From contig NZ_JACHMZ010000001.1 in assembly GCF_014205165.1 (NCBI RefSeq), positions 186,001-250,000 on the forward strand: 64,000 nucleotides of DNA. The letters are read 5' to 3'. The position numbers and the translations under genes are program-made. Source of the DNA: Micromonospora carbonacea (GTDB taxonomy: Bacteria > Actinomycetota > Actinomycetes > Mycobacteriales > Micromonosporaceae). Under the pieces are notes generated by a model. That model was not told where the DNA came from. It saw only the letters and a program-made list of their open reading frames with translations, and did no database searches. Each line of letters opens with the position of its first letter. The first letter of the stretch is position 1. This document shows, in pieces, positions 59,616-64,000 of the stretch.

Positions 59616-60071
59616 TCAGATCCCCCCGCACACGCGCCAGTCGCCGCCCTCCTCGACCAGGATGAGGACCTTCTCCCGGCCGCCGCCGGTGACGGTGACC
59701 TCGGCCCGGGACCGGCCGCCGGTGCTGCTGCTCACCTCGGTCGAGGTGACCCGGTAGCCGCCCAGGGGCGGCTCGGCCGCCCGGGCCCGGGCGAACTCCT
59801 CCTCGGTCAGCTGGCTGCGCACCTCCTCGCAGAGCCGGGCGTACGCCTCCGGGTGGTTGCCGTCCCGCACGTCGTCGAGGTACGCGGTCGCGGCGTCCCG
59901 GGCGGGCGCGGTCGCGCCCTGGACGGTGCGGAAGAACCAGATGCCGCCGCCGGTGAGCGTGCCTGCGCAACAGAGCAGCGCCACCACGGCGGCCACGATG
60001 ATCACGGTACGGGTCGTCCGGCCGGGCCTGCGCGGCTTCGGGGGCGGGCCGGGTGTCGGGGGATGCGTCAC
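59616..60071 (-). CDS. Hypothetical single-pass membrane protein (DUF4878-like)
   Basis: A 151-residue protein. A proline-rich head (HPPTPGPPPKPRRPG) precedes one transmembrane helix (VIIVAAVVALLCCAGTLTGG). The exported part (ATAYLDDVRDGNHPEAYARL, then CEEVRSQLTEEEFARA, then a beta region ending VEEGGDWRVCG) resembles the DUF4878/lumazine-like anchored domains common in actinobacteria. The two cysteines could pair. ATG 60071 is the start. It is convergent with doxX and divergent from thrC. Confidence 0.8.
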   Translation of the reverse strand: MTHPPTPGPPPKPRRPGRTTRTVIIVAAVVALLCCAGTLTGGGIWFFRTVQGATAPARDAATAYLDDVRDGNHPEAYARLCEEVRSQLTEEEFARARAAEPPLGGYRVTSTEVSSSTGGRSRAEVTVTGGGREKVLILVEEGGDWRVCGGI

Positions 60072-60234
60072 GCCGTCAGGCTAGAAACCGCAGGCCACCC
60101 CGGGCCTCGGTGGCCCTGGCGACGGTGGCCCTCGGTGCCGGAGCGGGTGCCCGCGGTGACGGTGTGACGAAGTCCGCACCCCCGATCCGGCCCACACGCT
60201 GGGAACATCGGGTGGCGGTCGCCGCGATCCGCCG

Positions 60235-60240
60235 TAGACT
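60235..60240 (+). promoter_or_regulatory. Probable -10 box of the thrC riboswitch transcript
   Basis: TAGACT fits the TAnnnT pattern and lies 20 bases before the first riboswitch helix, which would place the transcript start just upstream of the aptamer. No clear -35 box is seen. Confidence 0.4.
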
Positions 60241-60259
60241 CGGCGGCACAACTGAATAC

Positions 60260-60387
60260 CTCATCCAGAGGGGCAGAGGGATACGGCCCGACGAAGCCCC
60301 GGCAACCACCCGTGCGTTCGATGGCGAACGGCGCGGACAGGTGCCAATTCCGTCCCCGCCGCAGGGTGCGATGCGGGGAAAGATGAG
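60260..60387 (+). promoter_or_regulatory. SAM-I (S-box) riboswitch
   Basis: The closing helix CTCATC (60260-60265) pairs with GATGAG (60382-60387). Core segments match the SAM-I consensus in order: CAGAGGGGCAGAGGGA, GGCCCGACGAAGCCCCGGCA, then GGTGCCAATTCC. P3 is CGTTCG/CGAACG and P4 is CCCCGC/GCGGGG. The 3' strand of the closing helix overlaps the ribosome site GAGAGG (60385-60390) of thrC, so ligand binding probably blocks translation start. No terminator lies between aptamer and gene. Confidence 0.93.
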
Positions 60388-60401
60388 AGGACCTCCTCGA
60401 C

Positions 60402-61688
60402 ATGACGTCGACCCTCGCCGCGCCCGGCATCGACACCACCGCCAGCCCCGCCCGCGCCCTGGTCTGCCGCGCCTGCTCGGCGCGCTACCCGCTCGCCGCG
60501 CAGCACGCCTGCTACGAGTGTTTCGGCCCGCTCGAAGTCGACTACGACACGGCGGCCCTGGCCCGGGTCACCCGCGAGCAGATCGAGGCCGGCCCGCAGA
60601 ACCTCTGGCGCTACGCCGCCCTCCTGCCCGCCGGCCAGGACCCGGCCGCCCGGGTGACCGTGGACCCGGGGCTCACCCCGCTGGTCGCCGCCGGCAACCT
60701 CGCCGCCGAGCTGGGCATCACCGCCCCGCTCTGGGTCAAGGACGACAGCGCCAACCCCACCCACTCCTTCAAGGACCGGGTGGTGTCGGTGGCGCTCACC
60801 GCCGCCCGGGCGCTCGGCTTCACCCGGTTCGCCTGCGCGTCGACCGGCAACCTGGCCAACTCGGTCGCCGCCCACGCGGCCCGCGCCGGCGCCCCGTCGA
60901 TCGTGTTCATCCCCAGCGACCTGGAACCGGGCAAGGTGGTCACCACCGCCGTCTACGGCGGCGAACTGGTCGCCATCGACGGCTCGTACGACGACGTGAA
61001 CCGGCTCTGCGGCGAGCTGGTGGAGACCGACGAGTTCGAGGACACGGCCTTCGTCAACGTCAACGTCCGGCCCTACTACGCGGAGGGCTCCAAGACCCTG
61101 GGCTACGAGGTGGCCGAGCAGCTCGGCTGGCGGATCCCGGCGCAGGTGGTCATCCCGATGGCGAGCGGCGAGCTGCTCACCAAGATCGACAAGGCGTTCA
61201 GCGAGCTGGTCGAGATCGGCCTCGTCGAGGCCCCGGCCGGCGGCTGGAAGGTGTTCGGGGCGCAGTCGGCCGGCTGCAACCCGATCGCGGCGGCCCTGCA
61301 CGCCGACACCGACACCATCACCCCGGTCAAGCCCACCGGCATCGCCAAGTCGCTGAACATCGGCGACCCCGCCGCCGGGCTCTACGCCTTGGAGGCCGTG
61401 CGACGCACCGGCGGGTGGATGGAGTACGTCGACGACGACGAGATCCGCGCGGGCATCCGGCTGCTGGCCCGCACGACCGGGATCTTCGCCGAGACGGCCG
61501 GCGGGGTGACCGTGGCGGTGCTGCGCAAGCTGGTCGAGTCCGGCCGGCTCGACCCGACGGCGGAGACCGTCGTGTTCAACACCGGCGAGGGGCTCAAGAC
61601 CATCGACGCCGTCGCCGCCCAGGTCGGCCCCACCCACCGGATCAAGCCCTCGCTGCGCGCGGCCCGCGACGCCGGCCTGCTCGGCTGA
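60402..61688 (+). CDS. thrC: Threonine synthase (PLP-dependent), riboswitch-controlled
   Basis: A 428-residue enzyme of the type converting O-phosphohomoserine to threonine. An N-terminal zinc-ribbon-like CRACSARYPLAAQHACYECF precedes the PLP domain. The PLP lysine is Lys124 in NPTHSFKDR. CASTGNLANSVAAHAARAGA binds the phosphate, and IPMASGELLTKI and TAGGVTVAVL are further conserved elements. ATG 60402 lies 11 bases after GAGAGG. It is not linked to hom or thrB, unlike the classical actinobacterial cluster, so it may be a second copy or a paralogue with a role in methionine metabolism; its SAM riboswitch supports that idea. Followed by a short terminator. Confidence 0.92.
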   Translation: MTSTLAAPGIDTTASPARALVCRACSARYPLAAQHACYECFGPLEVDYDTAALARVTREQIEAGPQNLWRYAALLPAGQDPAARVTVDPGLTPLVAAGNLAAELGITAPLWVKDDSANPTHSFKDRVVSVALTAARALGFTRFACASTGNLANSVAAHAARAGAPSIVFIPSDLEPGKVVTTAVYGGELVAIDGSYDDVNRLCGELVETDEFEDTAFVNVNVRPYYAEGSKTLGYEVAEQLGWRIPAQVVIPMASGELLTKIDKAFSELVEIGLVEAPAGGWKVFGAQSAGCNPIAAALHADTDTITPVKPTGIAKSLNIGDPAAGLYALEAVRRTGGWMEYVDDDEIRAGIRLLARTTGIFAETAGGVTVAVLRKLVESGRLDPTAETVVFNTGEGLKTIDAVAAQVGPTHRIKPSLRAARDAGLLG

Positions 61689-61715
61689 CTGCGCGGGCCG
61701 ATCGGCCCGCCGATC

Positions 61716-61735
61716 CGTCGGGTAACCGACGTTTT
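61716..61735 (+). terminator. Intrinsic terminator after thrC
   Basis: A 6-bp stem CGTCGG/CCGACG with GTAA loop followed directly by TTTT, 27 bases after the stop. Confidence 0.75.
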
Positions 61736-61805
61736 GCCCTCCGTACGCAAAAACCCGCCGCCGAGGACTTGACGGCAGGAACCGGACGGCGCAAGATGCT
61801 CCGTG

Positions 61806-61931
61806 CGGGAGGGCGTTTCGCCGGAGACTTTAAGTTCTTACGACCCAACGCCGGAGGCGTTGTGCGATCGTCCCTCCCGACCAACGTCCGATCGGGCCAG
61901 CGGAGAAATTCGCTGGCCCGATCGTCTTTCC
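61806..61931 (+). ncRNA. Structured leader RNA or small RNA candidate
   Basis: CGGGAGGG (61806-61813) can pair perfectly with CCCTCCCG (61872-61879), enclosing the hairpin CAACGCC-GGA-GGCGTTG (61846-61862). A 14-bp terminator hairpin follows. A possible promoter upstream is TTGACG (about 61768), 17 bases, CAAGAT. The terminator ends only 18 bases before the GNAT start, so the RNA is either an attenuating leader or an independent small RNA. I recognise no known family. Confidence 0.4.
61889..61931 (+). terminator. Strong intrinsic terminator directly upstream of a gene start
   Basis: A perfect 14-bp stem (61889-61902 with 61911-61924), 8-base AT-rich loop, then TCTTTCC. It is the only terminator in the window with a stem this long plus a T-rich tail, and it is placed 18 bases before the start codon at 61949. 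Confidence 0.8.
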
Positions 61932-61948
61932 CCGGCCACCCTCTGCCC

Positions 61949-62968
61949 ATGGGCATCACCATCACCCCGATCGACCCGGCGGACCAGGGCGCGGTCGACG
62001 CGGCGTACCGGATCAGGGCGGCAGCCGAACAGGCGGACGTCCCCGACTTCCCGCCGCTGTGCCGGAGCCGCTTCGAGGCGGCGATCCGGCACCCGATGCC
62101 GGGCAACGTGCCGGCCTGGGCGCTGGCCCGGCTCGACGGCGAGCCGGCCGGCTTCCTCGCCCTCGACCTGCCGCAGCTCGACAACACCGACAACGCCACC
62201 GTCGACCTGTTCACGCACCCGGCGCACCGGCGGCGGGGGGTCGGCCGGGCCCTGCACGCGCACGCCGTGGAGCTGCTGGGCGAGCGGGGGCGCAAGCGGG
62301 TGGTCGGCGCGACCGTCGCGGCCCTGCCCGGCGGGCCGGCGCGCGGCGGGGCCGGCGGGGCGTTCGCCGCGACGACGGGGGCGCGGGCGGTGCTCGCCGA
62401 GGTCCGCCGCCGCCTCGACACCACCCGGCTCGACCAGGCCGCGCTCGACGCGGCGCTGGCCGACGCCCGGTCCCGCGCCGCCGGCTACCGCACGGTCCGC
62501 TGGCAGGGGGCGGCCCCGCAGGAGCACGTCGCCGACGTCGCCCACCTCGACGGCCGGCTGATGGCCGACGCGCCCCTGGGCGAGATGGAGTGGGAGCCGG
62601 AGCGGGTCGACGTCGAGCGGATCCGGGGCGTCGAGCGGGCGTTGGACGCGCGGGGCCGCCGCCGCTACCACCACGGGGCGGTGCACGCCGCGTCCGGCCG
62701 GCTGGTCGCCTGGACGACGATCGACGTCGGCCCCAGCGTGCCGTGGCACGCGTTCCAGCAGATCACCATCGTCGACCCGGCGCACCGCGGCCACCGGCTC
62801 GGGCTCCTCGTGAAGGTCGAGAACCTGCGGTACGCGCTCGACCACGAGCCGGGGCTGCGCGCGGTGGACACCTTCAACGCGCAGGCCAACACGTACATGA
62901 TCGCCATCAACGAGGCGCTCGGGTTCCGCCCGGTCGACGCCTGGACCGACTGGCAGCTCACCCTCTGA
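61949..62968 (+). CDS. Two-domain GNAT acetyltransferase
   Basis: A 339-residue protein with tandem GNAT domains as in mycothiol synthase-like enzymes. Domain 1 has TVDLFTHPAHRRRGVGRALH as its acetyl-CoA loop; domain 2 has ITIVDPAHRGHRLGLLVKVE with the R-G-H-R-L-G variant and ends in NTYMIAINEALGFRPVD. A Gly/Ala stretch (GGPARGGAGGAF) interrupts domain 1. ATG 61949 has only a weak ribosome site and lies 18 bases after a strong terminator. It is not a typical MshD. The substrate is unknown; antibiotic or small-amine acetylation is possible. Confidence 0.88.
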   Translation: MGITITPIDPADQGAVDAAYRIRAAAEQADVPDFPPLCRSRFEAAIRHPMPGNVPAWALARLDGEPAGFLALDLPQLDNTDNATVDLFTHPAHRRRGVGRALHAHAVELLGERGRKRVVGATVAALPGGPARGGAGGAFAATTGARAVLAEVRRRLDTTRLDQAALDAALADARSRAAGYRTVRWQGAAPQEHVADVAHLDGRLMADAPLGEMEWEPERVDVERIRGVERALDARGRRRYHHGAVHAASGRLVAWTTIDVGPSVPWHAFQQITIVDPAHRGHRLGLLVKVENLRYALDHEPGLRAVDTFNAQANTYMIAINEALGFRPVDAWTDWQLTL

Positions 62969-63055
62969 CTGGCCGGCCCGCGGCAGGGGCGGCGGGCGTC
63001 CGGCGGCGTCCGCCGGCCCTACTGCCCACCCGCCGGCTGCGGCATGATGGCGGGC

Positions 63056-64000
63056 ATGACGGAGACCCCGCATCCCGAGTACGACAAGCACGCCGACACC
63101 CTGCACCGGGCGCTGACCGCGATCACGGAGCGCGGGTACTGGTCCGCCTATCCCGAGTCACCCAGCCCCCGGGTGTACGGCGAGACCGCCGCCGCCGACG
63201 GCAAGGCCGCCTTCGAGGCGTACCTGGGCGGCGACTTCCCGCTCGACCAGCCGGGCAGCGGCGACCGGGTCGCCACCGAGGCCAGCCCCTTCGGGCTGGA
63301 GCTGAACGTGAGCTACCCGCACCCGGGCGTCGACGAACTGGTGGCCGCCGCCTCCGCCGCCCTGCCCGCCTGGCGCGACGCCGGCCCGCAGGCCCGCGCG
63401 GGCGTCTGCCTGGAGATCCTCGACCGGCTGCACAGACACGTCTTCGAGCTGGCCAACGCGGTGCAGTTCACCAGCGGCCAGGCGTTCGTGATGGCCTTCC
63501 AGGCCGGCGGCGCGCACGCGCTGGACCGCGCCCTCGAAGCGGTCGCCTACGCGTACGCGGAGATGACCCGCCACCCGGGGACGGCCGGCTGGGAGAAGGC
63601 CGCCGGCAAGGGCGACCCGCTGCGGATGACCAAGACGTTCCACGTGGTGCCGCGCGGGGTGGCCCTGGTGATCGGCTGCAACACCTTCCCGACCTGGAAC
63701 TCCTACCCCGGGCTGTTCGCCTCGCTGGTCACCGGCAACCCGGTGGTCGTCAAGCCGCACCCCCGCGCGGTGCTGCCGCTCGCGATCACCGTGAAGTACG
63801 CCCGCGAGGTGCTCGCCGAGGCCGGCTTCGACCCCAACCTGGTGCTGCTCGCTCCCGAGGCCCCCGGCGAGCGGCTCGCCTCCACCCTCGCCCTGCACCC
63901 GGCCGTGAAGATCGTCGACTTCACCGGCTCCACCGAGTACGGCGACTGGCTGGAGGCCAACGCCCGGCAGGCGACGGTCTACACGGAGAAGGCCGGCCTG
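63056..64000 (+). CDS. paaN: PaaN-type aldehyde dehydrogenase (3' truncated by window)
   Basis: 315 residues are visible and the frame stays open to the window end. It begins TETPHPEYDKHADTLHRALT and continues with RHVFELANAVQFTSGQAFVM, then the aldehyde-dehydrogenase core VPRGVALVIGCNTFPTWNSY, NPVVVKPHPRAVLPLAI and KIVDFTGSTEYGDWLE. These match PaaN of the phenylacetate degradation pathway, an oxepin-CoA ring-opening or related dehydrogenase. The catalytic Cys region is beyond the window. ATG 63056 is preceded by a GCATGATGGCGG leader without a strong ribosome site. Other paa genes may follow to the right. Confidence 0.88.
   Translation, partial: MTETPHPEYDKHADTLHRALTAITERGYWSAYPESPSPRVYGETAAADGKAAFEAYLGGDFPLDQPGSGDRVATEASPFGLELNVSYPHPGVDELVAAASAALPAWRDAGPQARAGVCLEILDRLHRHVFELANAVQFTSGQAFVMAFQAGGAHALDRALEAVAYAYAEMTRHPGTAGWEKAAGKGDPLRMTKTFHVVPRGVALVIGCNTFPTWNSYPGLFASLVTGNPVVVKPHPRAVLPLAITVKYAREVLAEAGFDPNLVLLAPEAPGERLASTLALHPAVKIVDFTGSTEYGDWLEANARQATVYTEKAGL

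Overview
The window is very GC-rich actinobacterial chromosomal DNA. Gene content and style point to the Micromonosporaceae (Micromonospora or a close relative). The evidence is GTG/TTG starts, many GTGA/ATGA gene overlaps, a conservon operon (sensor kinase, roadblock protein, DUF742 protein, GTPase), DUF397, DUF3263 and DUF4032 proteins, an MsiK-type ATPase, a CDC48-like AAA ATPase and many proline/alanine-rich linkers. The genus is inferred from gene content only. There is no prophage, insertion sequence, CRISPR array or secondary-metabolite cluster.

Layout. 1-13 kb: the end of a toxin-antitoxin pair; a frameshifted secreted DNRLRE-type protein; fumarase; a DUF397-PPOX pair; a GNAT gene bracketed by palindromic repeats; a CGNR regulator divergent from an EamA exporter; a HAD hydrolase; a secreted subtilase; a DUF559-type protein, also bracketed by repeats; an IclR regulator. 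13-24 kb: cysS and an RlmB-type rRNA methyltransferase; the MsiK/UgpC ATPase; tRNA-Thr(TGT); a 19-bp tandem repeat before an AraC-VOC gene pair; a lipoprotein divergent from a thermolysin-like protease; an enoyl-CoA hydratase; a membrane Ser/Thr kinase. 24-37 kb: HNH endonuclease, membrane protein, adhE, a FAD oxidoreductase enclosed by inverted repeat copies, an MSMEG_6728-family protein, an RCK channel-like protein, an APC permease, a PAP2 phosphatase and a DUF4032 protein.

37-41 kb is an amino-sugar catabolic unit: SIS-ROK-nagA run leftward, divergent from a DeoR-family regulator, with repeated operator-like sites between them. 41-47.9 kb carries an ABC exporter pair, a DUF3263 protein, a PP2C-like protein, a GNAT protein and the AAA ATPase. 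48-54.6 kb is a leftward conservon with an extra membrane sensor gene at its head and a hypothetical gene at its tail. 55-58.7 kb encodes an unusual single-chain fusion of an exported CocE-like hydrolase with an ABC ATPase, plus its permease. 58.8-64 kb has DoxX behind a CebR-like palindrome, a small membrane protein, threonine synthase behind a SAM-I riboswitch, a structured-RNA candidate before a two-domain GNAT, and the start of paaN.

The most unusual features are three families of dispersed palindromic intergenic elements (called A, B and C here), which often bracket single genes and sometimes supply their stop codons; the hydrolase-ABC fusion; the SAM-I riboswitch on a threonine synthase gene; the DeoR operator cluster; and the RNA/attenuator candidate at 61.8-61.93 kb.
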